Assembly: GCA_948146395.1 (NCBI GenBank)
Contig: OX411558.1
Coordinates: forward strand, 36,530,850-36,594,849
DNA: 64,000 bases
Direction: 5' to 3'
Source of the DNA: Fragum whitleyi
Lineage: Eukaryota; Mollusca; Bivalvia; Cardiida; Cardiidae
Within the stretch, counting starts at the first letter, position 1; every line of letters begins with the position of its first letter. Of this stretch, positions 11,718 through 24,105 are shown piece after piece. A program made the position numbers and the translations under genes. Below the pieces are notes generated by a model that made no database searches, was not told the DNA's origin, and saw only the letters and a list, made by a program, of their open reading frames with translations.

Positions 11718-12445
11718 ATCTTATAACTATACAAATATCCGTGTGATAACATCATGTATGATATTTTTTATGATATCACATAGTTACTTTTAGAACAATG
11801 ATATAATACGGTTATTTTTAGAAAATTGCATTTCAAGTAGAAACACCGACGAAACAAGACAAATATACAGTTAATAACATCGTGAAATTGACATTCACCT
11901 CAATCTAAACCATTCTAAATCGATCACTCAGCGCTCCAATCATTCATTCCAAACACTCACTCAAACCATTCAAAAACGATCAAACCTATTGAAAAATATA
12001 GAATGAACAACATCATTAAAAATAAATTTTGACAGAGAAAAATCGCGATTTCACTGACATAATTCAAATAGTTAGCGCCTCATAGGTTCTTGAAGAAATT
12101 TGAAGCTGTGCACAGAACTTGTATGCACTTTTTTATTAAAGGGAGGTAATCAATATCGCAAATTTTGTTCATCCCGAACAAAATTTGCAATATAGGATTA
12201 CCTCCCATTAAACTCACTCAAAACTCGCTCCTCACACTCATTCAATTTCAATACTACATCATTCCAAAATCATTCACCATGTCAATTTCACGATGTTGTT
12301 AACTGTAGGTTATAAGATAAATATAATACGTACTTAGTGTGTTGTATGAAAAAAATATCAAATTCGGTTGTGAGAATTGTGAGAGCCTCGACAAATTTCA
12401 ATTCTCCCAACCTCGTTAGATATTTTTTTCATACAATACACTAAG
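11718..12445. repeat. Element H-G, copy 1, split by MITE A
   Basis: The left half (11718-11875) begins near ACTATACAAATATCCGTGTG. The right half (12308-12445) begins GGTTATAAGATAAATATAAT and contains an imperfect fold-back, ACTTAGTGTGTTGTATGAAA with its complement. Removing the MITE at 11878-12305 restores continuity with the second copy at 29094-29632. Confidence 0.7.
11878..12305. mobile_element. MITE family A, intact copy with TA duplication
   Basis: The reference copy: CAGTTAATAACATCGTGAAA at the left, its inverse with TTGTTAACTG at the right, TA on both sides (11876-11877 and 12306-12307). The central palindrome is near 12150-12210 (TCAATATCGCAAATTTTGTT and its mirror). TA duplication and CAGT ends are typical of Tc1/mariner-mobilised elements. 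It is non-coding. Confidence 0.9.
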
Positions 12446-12734
12446 TTAATATCATATATATCAGTCAACCTCCGTTGTCACAGATGCACGATCAATGATA
12501 TTTCAAATTCCGTTGATTAAGAATAGAATTGATCATGAAAAGACGATTATGACAATTGAACAAAATGATGGTTCAATACTATGGCAATAGAATTGTCCGT
12601 CACACATCTCGATCAAAATACGAATATCTATCAACCCTACTTAGTTTATACTAATTTATTTTAGTTCATTGCGACGAAAGCTTAAGCTTATATAATCGCT
12701 ATCGAACACTCAATCCTGATGTTTTCATGTCCCC

Positions 12735-12905
12735 GAGAGAGAGGCAGTGGTTTAAACCCACTGTTACCCAATTTTACAGCTGGGTGAACTGAGGCTGGCT
12801 ATTAAGTGTTCTGCCCATAAACACACCCGGCAACAGTGGGGCTCCAACCACGAACCTCCAGGTCACGGGTCGAGTGCATTTACCACTAGGCCACCGAGGC
12901 AGTCA
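12735..12905 (-). mobile_element. tRNA-derived SINE, family 3
   Basis: Read on the minus strand it begins with a tRNA-like head: TGGCCTAGTGGTAAATGC resembles an A box, and GAGGTTCGTGGTTGGAGCC a decayed B box. A body with GCCAGCCTCAGTTCACCCAG follows. Pol III promoter-like elements at the 5' end identify a SINE; the family is not named. Confidence 0.6.
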
Positions 12906-13337
12906 CTGTGTATCAACCCTACTTAATGACGAAGTTCGACATCCTTGTTAGATGAGCGTCTGAACGTAGTAGAACTGTAGTAGTTCCGCAACGATTCGGA
13001 ACACATGAGCTTTAATAGTTTTACCACAGGTTTCCCAATGATTTATAAGGAAACCTCGGTTAACACTGTGTATGAGCATTAGATCCGAAAAGTTGCGGAA
13101 CGATCACGGGTCCTCTACCGTAGGAAAACATACACGAGGCGGGATAATTGCATATGCCAATGTTCTGGGTTAATTAAGATGGCATCTACTACCAAATATG
13201 CTCAAAAGATCGACAACTCTTGAATGACTTCATTTAGATATTATTCCATTTATCGTTCTTGTCATACGGGTTTAAATGAAAATTAGAGCTCGACTTAACG
13301 TTCGATTTAAGTCAAATCAGCCAAGGGCTTGCATTTT

Positions 13338-13420
13338 AGAACATCGTGTAATTAATGAGGTGAATGATTTTGGATAGAATTAGTAATGAAATTGAATGAG
13401 AGAGATGAGCTAGTTTTAAT
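13338..13420. mobile_element. MITE family A, terminal fragment
   Basis: AACATCGTGTAATTAATGAG, then GAATGATTTTGGAT and GAATGAGAGAGATGAGC, match the left ~80 bp of family A only. Confidence 0.55.
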
Positions 13421-13469
13421 TTGGGACCATCTCGGAACTTATCAAGATGAATATTTGAAAAATGAGATT

Positions 13470-13668
13470 TGGTCCAGCATGGGTCAACCAGGGGTCACAT
13501 TTTAAAAATTCTTTCACTAGAAGGTAGATCGATCATGCGAGGCACAGAAAATAAGCACATTGCGAAAAGTTTCGACCCAGGTCAGTCTGCGCAGTACGCG
13601 CAGTCTGACTGGGGTCGACACTTTACGCGCTACACAGATGGTACCTTTTCGCGCGACGGGTCATATTT
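13470..13668. mobile_element. MITE family B
   Basis: The central palindrome GTCAGTCTGCGCAG / CGCGCAGTCTGACTGG lies within TTTCGACCCAGGTCAG. The right end is GGTACCTTTTCGCGCGACGG then GTCA. The left end is rearranged. Confidence 0.7.
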
Positions 13669-13929
13669 AAATAAATGAAAAAAGCGCTAGTATATTGTAA
13701 CCCTGAATTAAAATCAACGTACACATAAATTGTTATTGCCGTTATAGAAAATTGAATTGCTATGAACTGCATGGAAACAATTCTGTGCATTTCACTTGAA
13801 AACACTTTTTTTAAATTTGATTTTGTGCGAAGAGGGTGGAAAAATACTTGCTATTAAAGCTTACCAGGAAAAAAATACTTAATAATTTTTAATGACGAAA
13901 TTCTAGTGACGATGTTCTGTAATTCTTTT

Positions 13930-14044
13930 CGGCGTCATGATGACAAAATGGTACACTTATACCCCGCTTTGTACGTGCACTTGCATGCAAAGCGGGTTAT
14001 AATTTGTAAATAGTTTGCACCATTTTGTCATCCTGAACGCATGG
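13930..14044. mobile_element. Palindromic MITE family C
   Basis: TGATGACAAAATGG on the left mirrors CCATTTTGTCATCC on the right, around ACCCCGCTTTGTACGTGCAC / TGCATGCAAAGCGGG. The left arm has a short deletion. Confidence 0.8.
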
Positions 14045-14507
14045 ATTGCCGTTATCAATAGACGATTTTTTGTCACCTGACTTTGATATATATATAAATC
14101 TCGACTTTATCAATTGCATTTTATGAGATAACGTGATGTTGTATGATAACGGGGATAAATTCAAATCTGTATGCTTGCTATACTTGATTATGATTTTCGA
14201 ACTTTGTTGAAGAACTATTTTAAAAGTAGGGGTCAAATGATCTAAGTACAATTTAGCGCAAAATTTATTCAAAATATTCTCATTTTCACCAACTTAAAAT
14301 TCAGATCAGCCTGCACAACAGTCCAGTCTAATCTTTGTCTTCCTTGTGTGCCCTGTTGATTCAAATAAACGAATAAAGGAACATTGTTTGAGCACGGTGC
14401 AGAATCACGTAACATAACAATTTCAGAAAACCGTCAATAGTTATGTCGATGTGACCAATTTGAATATGATTATGAAGCACAGAAAGCATATAACTTTCAG
14501 AACGGTT

Positions 14508-14656
14508 AAACATCGTGAAATTTTTGTTCATCCTGAACAAAATTAGCGATTTTAGATTACCTCCCATTAATTTCACTTAAAACCCACTCATTGCACTCAT
14601 TCATTTTCATTCCAAAATAATTCAATAATCATTCACATTGTCAATTTCACGATGTT
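14508..14656. mobile_element. MITE family A, internally deleted
   Basis: The left tip AACATCGTGAAAT is joined directly to the central TTTTGTTCATCCTGAACAAA hairpin and the right half, ending TCAATTTCACGATGTTACC. This is a deletion derivative. Confidence 0.65.
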
Positions 14657-14659
14657 ACC

Positions 14660-15275
14660 AATTTGAATTCGGTTTTCTGCATGTGGTAAATCTTTTAACC
14701 TCTGCTTATAAAAGAGTAAATCACTACCAAGCAAACATTTACTGGGTCTCCAATAACTTCTTTATCAGCAAAATGTTCGCTAGATCATTTCGTCGCCTTT
14801 TCTACTTCAATATTTTTTTTTATCAAATTGGTCCTTTTACTGAAGAATTATTGAAACATATAGAACTTTTCACTTTTTCCTGTCATTCCAAACCGTGTTG
14901 AGGCTGGGGTGGCCTAGTTAGCATTATACCAACAAATTCAATGTGCCTTTTGATTTCCTGTGATTTAACAATTAACCGAAAATATCCGTGTTTCTTTCAA
15001 GTTTTGCTGTTAAATATTTCGACATTTTATCTAATCAGACAGTCCTTTAATTTGTGTTAAGGGTTTGAAACAAAGTCAGTCTCACGATAAACACACCAAT
15101 GATGAAAGTAACACTAATCAGGGGTGATTCCAAAATCAAAAGACTATTTTGATTTTAGAAAAAAAGGAAAAAGGAGATCTTAGTAAAAAAAAAATGGCAC
15201 AGGTGAGTCAAATTTCTTCCATTTTTACAATACGAGAGCTACTCAATATGCCGATGGACGACAAACCATGTACAG
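14660..15275. other. No feature recognised
   Basis: AT-rich sequence; open frames here have no protein-family signature and no splice context. Confidence 0.4.
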
Positions 15276-15706
15276 GAAAGAGCATTGTGAAAATGACAAG
15301 GTGAATTACTTTGGACTGAAATTGAATGAGTGGGGTGGGCTGGTTTTAGCCGACTTCTCTTCTAAGTTAGAACATTATGAATTCACTCTCATTTTGATCA
15401 AAACCATTCCAAATCGCTCGCCCAGCGCTTCATTCATCCATTCCAAACACCACTCATCTCAGTCAAAAAACGCGCCGAAAGCGTTCAAAAACACAATCAA
15501 TTTTTCATTTAAATCGATCAAACCGTTGGCTGGTTTGAATTTTAAAGTGTCTAATTGTAAAATAGGTTGATTTTCAAAGGGGTGTTAGCGTATCGTAAGT
15601 TCGTAAAATTGTGACGAAATTAGCGATATCGTTTTATATTCCATTCAAAATTCGCTCCGCACCCTCATTCAGTATCATTCAGTTTGTCAATTACGCGATG
15701 TAAAAT
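15276..15706. mobile_element. MITE family A, rearranged copy
   Basis: It begins AGCATTGTGAAAATGACAAG with the left-end body (GAATGAGTGGGGTGGGC). It then switches near 15380 to the opposite-end subterminal block (AAACCATTCCAAATCGCTCG) and ends GTCAATTACGCGATG. It looks like two overlapping or recombined copies. Confidence 0.6.
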
Positions 15707-15949
15707 AAATGATAAAATAAAATGAAATAATCAATCGATTGTCACAATGGATTGACAATAATCTTCTTCTTCACAATTTGATTTGTCAACATGATTATAC
15801 AGTTGTGCCAAAATTTTCCATAACTGTTTTGTGCTACAGAGAAAGATGGTACAAGCTTAGATACGCGGGTTGTCCGGAAAGGTCGTAGATAGTCTGAAAT
15901 TCTCAGTATTTTATTCAAAATAAAGAAGTGGAATCTTTCAAAAGCATCA

Positions 15950-16093
15950 CAGTTAAGAACATCATGAAATTAACAGACAGTCCGTTCAAAATCATTCTAA
16001 ATTGCTCAATCAGCGTTCCATTTATTCTATTCAATCCAAACACTCACTCAAAACCATTCAAAAATTATTAACCTTGTCAAGTTTACGATGTTC
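15950..16093. mobile_element. MITE family A, short internally deleted copy
   Basis: CAGTTAAGAACATCATGAAA at the left and CTTGTCAAGTTTACGATGTT at the right flank only ~100 bp of family A body. Confidence 0.65.
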
Positions 16094-16663
16094 TTTTTCA
16101 ACATTTTTTTTCAAACATATTAAAATTTATAAGAGAGTTCAGTCACTCTGGCTTAGCTGTTGCCATAATAATTATTCGGTAGAAAACACGTAGCGTAGGC
16201 TAATATCGTCGCTTTAAATAATCTGTAGTTACGAGGTTTTAGAATTACGAGGTTTTAGAATTACATAGACGATATCAGACTGCACATTCGCACAGTCTGA
16301 TCTCACGTTATACAGTCTGTCAAAGCTTAAGGTAGAATGGGTTAGGGCGCAAACAGCACGAGAAGGGTTTAAAGTAGCTTAGTAATATGCACAACATAGA
16401 CGACGGGAAATATACGGATTGATAAGATAATAACTCGCTTTATCAAAACTTCTAACATGTATGTTTTATCATATAAATTTTATAAATGATTTGACTTTCA
16501 AGTTGTTATTGTGGATTCCCCGTTTGAAACAACCGATTCACTCAAAGTTTCTCTTTTGACGTCTCTAGAATCAAAGGCTTTGAAAAACATGTTTGAAAAT
16601 AAAGTAAATTCTTGTGACAAGCAACTTCATTATTGTGCGTACTGTAGTCTTTCCCTGTTGACA
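16094..16663. other. No gene; one short B/F-like hairpin
   Basis: The only structure seen is a hairpin-like block, CAGACTGCACATTCGCACAG then TCTG, at ~16268-16292. It resembles the internal palindromes of families B and F. Confidence 0.35.
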
Positions 16664-16800
16664 AATGAGCCTGTGCATGACATTTCCAACAATTTGAAAT
16701 AATCGTGAGGTGCAAACATTGAGAGGCGTAGACAGCCGCAAACTGTAAATATATAAAGTTACCCTATGGTCAACAGATGTTCTTCGTTATTATTCAACTG
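16664..16800. mobile_element. MITE family F, partial
   Basis: ATGAGCCTGTGCATGACATT then TCCAACAATTTGAAAT matches the inverted terminus of the family F element at 34561-34802. The rest is decayed. Confidence 0.55.
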
Positions 16801-16984
16801 CCAGAGTGTGGCTGAGCTGTGACGTAGTTTGGCGAGTTTACTTTTCAATACTTGAGTTCTTTCAAAAATTTGCGTGCTTAGAGAAAGTGAACACATTTCA
16901 TCGTTTCAGCTTAGACACGTTGAAGGTATGAGGGTTTGATTATCAACCTACGATTAAAGGTCTATAGATATTTATGTCGACTCT

Positions 16985-17180
16985 CTGTAGAAGAAAGTAA
17001 TCTTAAATAATCAAAGTACTGAAAGTACTGATAAGTTGGAATGCGTTCGAGGGACGGTGACCTCAAGCTACTTACGAAGCTGACGCCTCCCGCCCACCAC
17101 AGTTGATCACATAATACGTATCGTCTTTTGACGGGCGTATATAAATCAATGTATTTCAACACCGAGAGACGCTTAAACCT
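16985..17180. repeat. Dispersed repeat J, copy 1
   Basis: Collinear with 52645-52820 in the same orientation: AAGTACTGAAAGTACTGATA, GTTGGAATGCGTTC, ACGGTGACCTCAAGC and GGGCGTATATAAATCAATGT. The minus strand has an open frame (LKYIDLYTPVKRR...) conserved in both copies, but no known domain. Confidence 0.65.
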
Positions 17181-17214
17181 CTGAATCACTATACAGGCCT
17201 GAATCTGGTGAAAG

Positions 17215-18070
17215 AAAAATGATAACAAGAGGGCCAGAATGACCCTAAACCGCTCATCTGAATTCGATTGGTCCAATTGATCTTATCCAAGAAACTTTCT
17301 AGCAAAGATTCATTCAAATTTGCCTAATTGTAGAAGAGAAGACATAATTCGAATTATAAGAAGTCATAATAGACCCTGTCAACCCTTTCATTACAGAGGA
17401 GACTCAAAATTAGCCCTACCCTGCCACGCCCATATTTATGGGCTAATGACAATTTTGCCAGCAATATTTAATGTGGGTCATCAAAAGAACATTCTTGTAA
17501 AGTTTGATTGAAATCTGCTCAGTGGTTCAAGAGGAGATGTCGTTCAAAGATTTTGGGCTCAAAATAAGCCCCGCCCTGCCATACCCATATTTTATTTGCC
17601 AATTAGAATATAGCGACAATTTTGAAGAGGGTCACATTCTGGCAAAATTTCATTTTCGAATGACTTCTGCTCCATTTGAGTTATCAATTAAACTTTAAAT
17701 TAGAAGTGTCGCAAAGTGGACCTCAACAAGTGATTTGTCCATGATGAAAAGATATTTTCGCAGGGAAGTCTTTTACTTCATGAGTTGGAACCTCAAGACA
17801 ATTTTTGGACGAAGTTCAATTGTGATTTCGACCTTTGTGACTCCAAAATTGGGCACTTTCTCGGGTCATTGACAAATTTTATGATTTGGGTCAATTAGTT
17901 GTTCAGTTAGAGTGGAAACTGTTAACTGTTTAAATTTACTGATAACCGTGACATGTATGACCCCGAAACAATAGGGCATTTCTTTGGGTCATGGGCAATA
18001 TTTGTGTAAAGTTTCGTTATTGCAGGTCAATTGCTTCTCCGTTTATCTAGCGGAAAGCAAAAGGTCAATG
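17215..18070. repeat. Dispersed 'AGAGGGCC' repeat region
   Basis: It starts AACAAGAGGGCCAGAATGAC then CCTAAACCGCTCA, a motif I remember as common in mollusc intergenic DNA. Two related ~170 bp sub-blocks follow (CCCTGCCACGCCCATATTTA / CCCTGCCATACCCATATTTT). The 17740-18070 part is repeated in inverted orientation at 52838-53112. The AGAGGGC start also occurs at ~63321. Confidence 0.6.
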
Positions 18071-18129
18071 GACTCAGAGACAGACATGATGAAATCATTA
18101 TATGCTACTCTACTTCTGAGTTGGGGGTA

Positions 18130-18561
18130 CAGTTAATAACATCGTGAAATTGATAAGGTGAACGATTTTGGAATGATTTAGGCATAATGTTGAATGAGTG
18201 AGCGGAGCGAGTTTTGAGTGAAATTTAAGGGAGGGAATCCAGTGTCGCTTATTTTGTTCAGGATGAACAAAATTAGCTATATATAAAACCCATATAAAAT
18301 ATGCATAAACGTTCAATCAATAGCTTTCTATATCGTCAAGAACCAATCAGACGCTTTAAATTTAAATTATGTTAGTGAATTCGCGAATTGGTTCTTGCTT
18401 AATTCATTTTGAATATCATGTTGAGCTTATTTTTTTTTAATAAATTTGAGCGTTTTTGAATGGTTTGAGTGAGTGTTTGGAATGAATCAATGGAGCGATG
18501 AGTGAGCGATTAAGAATGTTTTTTATTGAGATGAATGTCAATTTCACGATGTAACTAACTG
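18130..18561. mobile_element. MITE family A, intact copy with TA duplication
   Basis: Flanked by TA at 18128-18129 and 18562-18563. The termini are CAGTTAATAACATCGTGAAA and its complement. The central hairpin is around TTTTGTTCAGGATGAACAAA. Confidence 0.88.
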
Positions 18562-18899
18562 TATGGTGGTGCTCTTAAACGTGTTGATGTGTAAGAATGT
18601 GAGGAAAACAAGTTGAACTAGTTGGTTATTTTCAAATGGCAAATTGTCTTGGTGATAAATGCAATTGGACAAAGATATTCATAATTCAATTAAAGATATG
18701 GTTTCAAGGGTTTATGTGAATGATTATTTTGTTTTTACAATGAAACATTCATGTAGATAACTGAAATATGACGAAAAAAACCCGACAATATGTTGCAAAA
18801 ATATTTATTCACTTTAAAAGCGTATCATCACTTTAAGAAAATATTTTTATTTCGTAGCTTAGACAGAAATTTACAATATAACACCTTGTCAAAAGAAAG

Positions 18900-19435
18900 T
18901 CGTTCAGAAAGAGAAACTATACCTTTAAAAGAAGCTATAACATACTACTACGAAAAACAGGTCGCGACCTTGGCAAATAAGCAGATCACGTGGTTGGTCT
19001 GTGCTATTGCTACAATACCGAGAAAACAGATCGCGACATTGCCAAATAAGCAGATCACGTGATTGGCAAGTGCTATTGTCAATTGCTGACCTTATTGGAC
19101 TTGACTTATCACATGATTTCCAAATATGGTAATGCAAACATGTGATACTAATATATTCGTACGCGATTTTCAATGAATATCGTTTAAAACATAAATTAGC
19201 GTGTTGATAATATACGTGAAGTGATAATGTGTTATTGTACAGCATTATTACTTTTTGATGAAATAAACTGTATGTCTTTTTCAAGTTGAGATATACAAAA
19301 TAGGCCGAAGTGTATTCACATCCTGTTCACGTGATATGTGTTCTCAAGAAACCCGAAATGAAATTATCTTGTGTTCATTTTGCGGTTTTGTTAAATCTAA
19401 GTTGGAATTGCTCCGCATTCCAACTTAAAAACTGA
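18900..19435 (+). mobile_element. Helitron-like non-autonomous element, copy 1
   Basis: 536 bp, collinear with 57510-58044. Homology begins at 5' TC (TCGTTCAGAAAGAGAAACTA). Near the 3' end is a perfect 11 bp stem hairpin, TAAGTTGGAAT / ATTCCAACTTA, with an 8 nt loop, then CTGA, fitting the CTRR terminus of Helitrons. Near the 5' end are two tandem ~63 bp units containing AAATAAGCAGATCACGTG. There is no terminal inverted repeat and no clear target duplication. A hairpin-ended element of another class is the alternative. Confidence 0.6.
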
Positions 19436-20799
19436 TTTACCTTACCATTAAGTGCAATGACCCGCCAGGGCAATAACCATGGATTAAACTTTGAGAGCTT
19501 TTCTATCTACTAAAGGCACAGTGGAGATTTGGGTCAGACTGTGCAGATGCACAAGCTAGTCAGAGGCCTTACCTTGCGCATATTTGAAGTTGTTGAGAAT
19601 CTCACACATAGCGTAGCCAAGATAATTTCATCTTAGATTGAATCTTGCCATGTTTGAGTTTCGTTTCCATGACACAAACAATAAAATAACAACAACTCCG
19701 CCTGATATAGACTATCATCCTAAGCAAAATAGAATAAAAGACCAGACTTCAAATATGTCAGTCTAGCACCGAAGAGATTTTTTTATATAAAAATGTCATT
19801 ACTACATTAGTTTGTAAGTAGTAAAAGAGTCCCTTTGGGTGTAAACAAGCATCTTCAACTTAGATTATATTAGATTTATATTTTAGATTTGCATATGAAT
19901 CTATTTATGATGTATCGAAAAATAGTGGGTGTACTACATTTCCGCTGCAGTTGGTCAACCATCTTGTATAATCAATAAGTAGGTCGGCTTTATTGGATGA
20001 CCTTGGTTTTATTTCAATAAAATCGGCCTAGTTAATGACATTGACGAAAAAAAACGTGAATAAAAAAAACACTTAAAGATTACTAGCTGGCTGTAAAGGA
20101 TTACATCCATATACCAAAGCGAGTTATCCTTTCTTGGACCAATGTTTAGCGCTTTGTGTATTGTAATTTACAAAATAAATTCCCTTTCGATCAAAAGAAT
20201 AACTTATTCGTTGTAATATTATACGGAATTTTAATTCGAAATCTTCTGAAAAAACGAAGAAAGTGCGTCGATGCTCTATGCTTGATCATAAGTGAAAATA
20301 TTGATTAAATGAAAAGGTTCGAATTTATATTTCTTTCTAGTCTTACATTTCTCAAATGAAGAAGTCTGTGGTAGTGTCTATATCTGTCGTACATGCTTGT
20401 TTTACACATTTAATCGGAAATTACTTAATCTTCTATCAGTGAAAGAGGAAGACGCAGATTTACTTCAGAAGTCCTACATTGTGCATTTCTCACCTAACCA
20501 CCCTTGTCTTCTGAAGGGAAGAGCAATCAGACAAAATCTAGATACATGTGTAGGATCACATATTAAATTGTGACGTCATCTAATCGAAGTAAAAGCGACA
20601 TTTGTGTAACGACAGTAAAAAATTACATCAGTGTAAAATCACAAAACCGAGTCCAGAATATTCGTCAAGGCTCGTTTAATAATATTTTATTCTAGACTGT
20701 GTTGAGACCAACATGTCTCAAAAATAATCTCTTCACAAAACATATATGAATCAAGAGAAAAATCAGGAGGTATTTAATAACGTTTTGACGTCCCGTAGG
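19436..20799. other. No feature recognised
   Basis: Likely holds the 5' end and missing first coding exon of the PLAC8-like gene. I could not find an ATG exon ending in phase 0 with a convincing donor. Confidence 0.35.
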
Positions 20800-21075
20800 A
20801 TATGTGAACCGTCACGTGAAAAGGGATCATCTGGCTAGTGTGTAAAATGTCGTGTCGACCCCAGTCAGACTGCGCGCACTGCGCAGACTGACCTGACTAC
20901 GATAGAAAACTTTTCGCACTTTGCTTTTTTACAGAATTAAGAATAACCAGTCTAGCTTCCGTGAAAGGATTTTTGAGTTGCGACCTCTGGTTGACCTATG
21001 CTGAACAAAATTCTTTTTCAAACATTAAATTTACAGGGTTCCCAGACGGTCCCATGTCGCGTGACGGGTCACATA
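20800..21075. mobile_element. MITE family B, complete copy
   Basis: Inverted ends are TATGTGAACCGTCACGTGAA and the complement of TCGCGTGACGGGTCACATAT. Internal palindrome: GTCAGACTGCGCGCACTGCG / CAGACTGAC. It lies about 220 bp upstream of the PLAC8-like exon. Confidence 0.85.
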
Positions 21076-21284
21076 TTTACTTCACATTTTTAACACAGAA
21101 GTTGCGTTGTTCGATTAACATATTTACTTCACATTTTTATCACAGAGGTTACGTTGCTCGATTCACATTTTTAACTTCACCTTTTTAACACAGATGTAAC
21201 GTTGTTCGATTCACATTTTTACTTCACATTTTTAAAAAAACAGATGTTACGTTGTTCGATTCACATTTTTTCACAGTTATCACG
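21076..21284. repeat. ~58 bp minisatellite with splice-acceptor-like units
   Basis: About four units of ACTTCACATTTTTAACACAG, then an A/G-TGTTACGTTGTTCGATT-like block. Every unit carries a T-rich tract followed by CAG. The array ends about 10 bp before the real acceptor of the PLAC8-like exon. Confidence 0.8.
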
Positions 21285-21294
21285 TTTTCCGCAG

Positions 21295-23975
21295 GTGGGC
21301 CAGTGGTCCAACAATCTTTTTGGCTGCTTCTCGAACCCGAAACTCTGCATCTTTAGTTATTTACTTCCATGTTATACATTTGGTTCCACAGCAGAGACGA
21401 TCGGCGAGGGCAGTTGTCTTACATGTGGTAAGAACCTTTGAAAATACATAAGAGGGGAGTGTCATTTTTTAAAATCATTATTATTACCTCTGATATAAGG
21501 AAAATATGAACTATTTGAAAACAACATTCCGAAAAGTAGTTTTTTTAGGTGGCCAATAGATTGTCCCTCCGTCCCTTGGTCCGTGAAGGTACACACCAAT
21601 TTGCATTGTGTTGAATTGATGTTAAAGTTGGCATGTGTGTGAATTAATATGATTAAGATATGAAGAGAGAATTTGCTGATATCATGGAGATATGACACTA
21701 AAATAACTTATCACACTCATGTAAGACTATGGATCACAAAAGGAAAATAATTCAGGAATAGTCAAAGAAATATATCACTTCCAATATTTCCTACTCGTGC
21801 GTAGTGCCCGAGGTCAATGGGTATAGAAAGTGTTTTCCGGTCTTTGAATCAAAACGGTCTGAGTTCGGTTCTCGAAATTGGCTTCCGATCTTTACTGTTT
21901 TTTATTGGCCCACACATTCGGTGCGAGTACATTTATGCTTGCGAACGCGCCAGGGAAGTGGGATCGAAATGAAAAAGCTTTGAGCAAATAGTTTTCAATG
22001 TGTCTGGTGGCGATGCTAGTACAGCTAGGTGTTACAAATATATGTACTACATGAAAGATCTTCAGTTTTAACTAAAAAACTTATTTTTCTTTTCAAAATG
22101 ATCTTCACGTTTGAACTTAAAACGCAAAAAAATAGAAAAATAAGTTTTCGTACAATAGAAAGATTCGAAAAAAGACTCTATATAAAAACAAGCCCTAAAT
22201 GAAATTAGAATTCATTTCTAATGTTGCTTAAGCCTCTTCCGATGGAACATTTACAAAGATGTTTAGATATTCGATGTTTTGAATTCAAATCACCATATTA
22301 TTATTTTCATTTTTTTAATGAGTTGATTGGTTCTTTCTAATTTAAAGTCAAAATGGTTTTATTTCTAAATAAGTCCCATTACCCTCTCAATATCCTTAAT
22401 GTAAAATCGAATTAGTTTGAAATTCTATATCTATGTATAAATTTGATTTAAAGGGACTTTTATTGTAAAAATAAATGCCTAAGGTAAAGATTGCGGAGGG
22501 TTAACCTAATTACTACTTTTTACATCTTGAAAAGACTCTAGAAAGTAGTGATTTATCTTATTTTGTATTTATGGACATAATTCAAAACATACTGCTGAGT
22601 TTCGATATCAAATGTTGTGAAATCAAGATTTTGTTTGGATTTACTCAGCTTTCACCCTTTTTGCAAACGACGGTGACTGCTTGTTATTTTTGGAAGTAGG
22701 GAAGTAGGGTAAGTACCTTTTAGACGTCACTGCTCTAATTACTTTCAGGAACTTTGGAATGAAATTTTACTGACTTAACATATGTGTACGCAGTTGATCC
22801 TTTTTGTATAGCTTGCTACGCCAATGCTAGAACTAGTAGACGAACGCCATTAAAGTTTATTTCACCAACGTAAAATAGTTTCATTGACGATCCTCGTGGC
22901 TAGGTTTTGGGAGATCAAAGGATTATCTCTGAAATAACGTAATTGCATATGTGTATGATCCAGTAATTGAACAAACTGGAACTATCCTTTATAATAAAAA
23001 AATAGATTACTTTTTAATTATAATGATTATTCTTTCAACTATACATGTATGTTTATGTGGTTTTGTTTGTGCTTTTTTTTTTCTTTTTGAATAGAAACCG
23101 GTTAAAGTACGAATTCCATAGACAGTTAGATTCTGTGGACACTTTTTCAGAGAGCAATTGAAATCTAATTCTAAATTTATTAGAAAATTCATTTCGCAAG
23201 CATTTATGAAATGGTAATTCAAATTGCAAACAAGTGCACATGCATAGTTGGATACGGTTTCTTGAAACGGTTCACCATTTTTTCGTCCTCAATACAGGAT
23301 TGTCTTTAGACAAGTAATTTCAGTATATTATTTTTCCAAATTGAGGTACTCTTCTTTTTGTAAGTGTGTTACTGAAAGCAGTCCAACTACAAACTTGCTT
23401 GTGAAAGTTGAAGGGCTTTATATATGAATATTTCAACTCCAGTTTATACAAGATAGTATTTAGGATATTCCTTATTATCATAAATAATCTTATGATAAAC
23501 AATTGTTTATTGCAGCGTACGATCGATTTAGTTTTGATTTGGTAAACAAAAAAGCTTGATCTACGCGGTTGGCGAAGCCACAAGTTAACACACGTTAACA
23601 CAGAGCTTTTGTCGATCGAAACACGAATAACAATAACAATCATTTCATTATTTATTGCAAAAATGGACGAAATTACAATTTTTCTACAAAGCGTGCACGT
23701 GATTACAAGGCAATGTTATGACGTCATTGGCTTAATAGTGACGTTAAATAGATGAAATGAATTGAATCAGGGTTTAAATCCATTGGCAGTTCAGAGATTT
23801 GGTGGTACAATCGCCAAGTTCAATTCTCCGAATTTACGAAAAACTACCAAACAGCATTAAGAAATTTATGGTTATAAATATAATATAAATACTTCTTCTT
23901 CCTCTTCTTCTTTTTCTTCTTCTTCTTTTTCTTCTTCTTCTTATTATTATTATTTTTATTATTATTATTATTATA

Positions 23976-24064
<89 letters not shown>

Positions 24065-24074
24065 TTTTTTCGTT

Positions 24075-24105
<31 letters not shown>

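Noticed and set aside
21202..21294. N-terminal coding part of the PLAC8-like protein from the contiguous open frame
   Set aside because: This part of the frame is the minisatellite, and an acceptor (TTTTCCGCAG) separates it from the exon; the domain starts after it.
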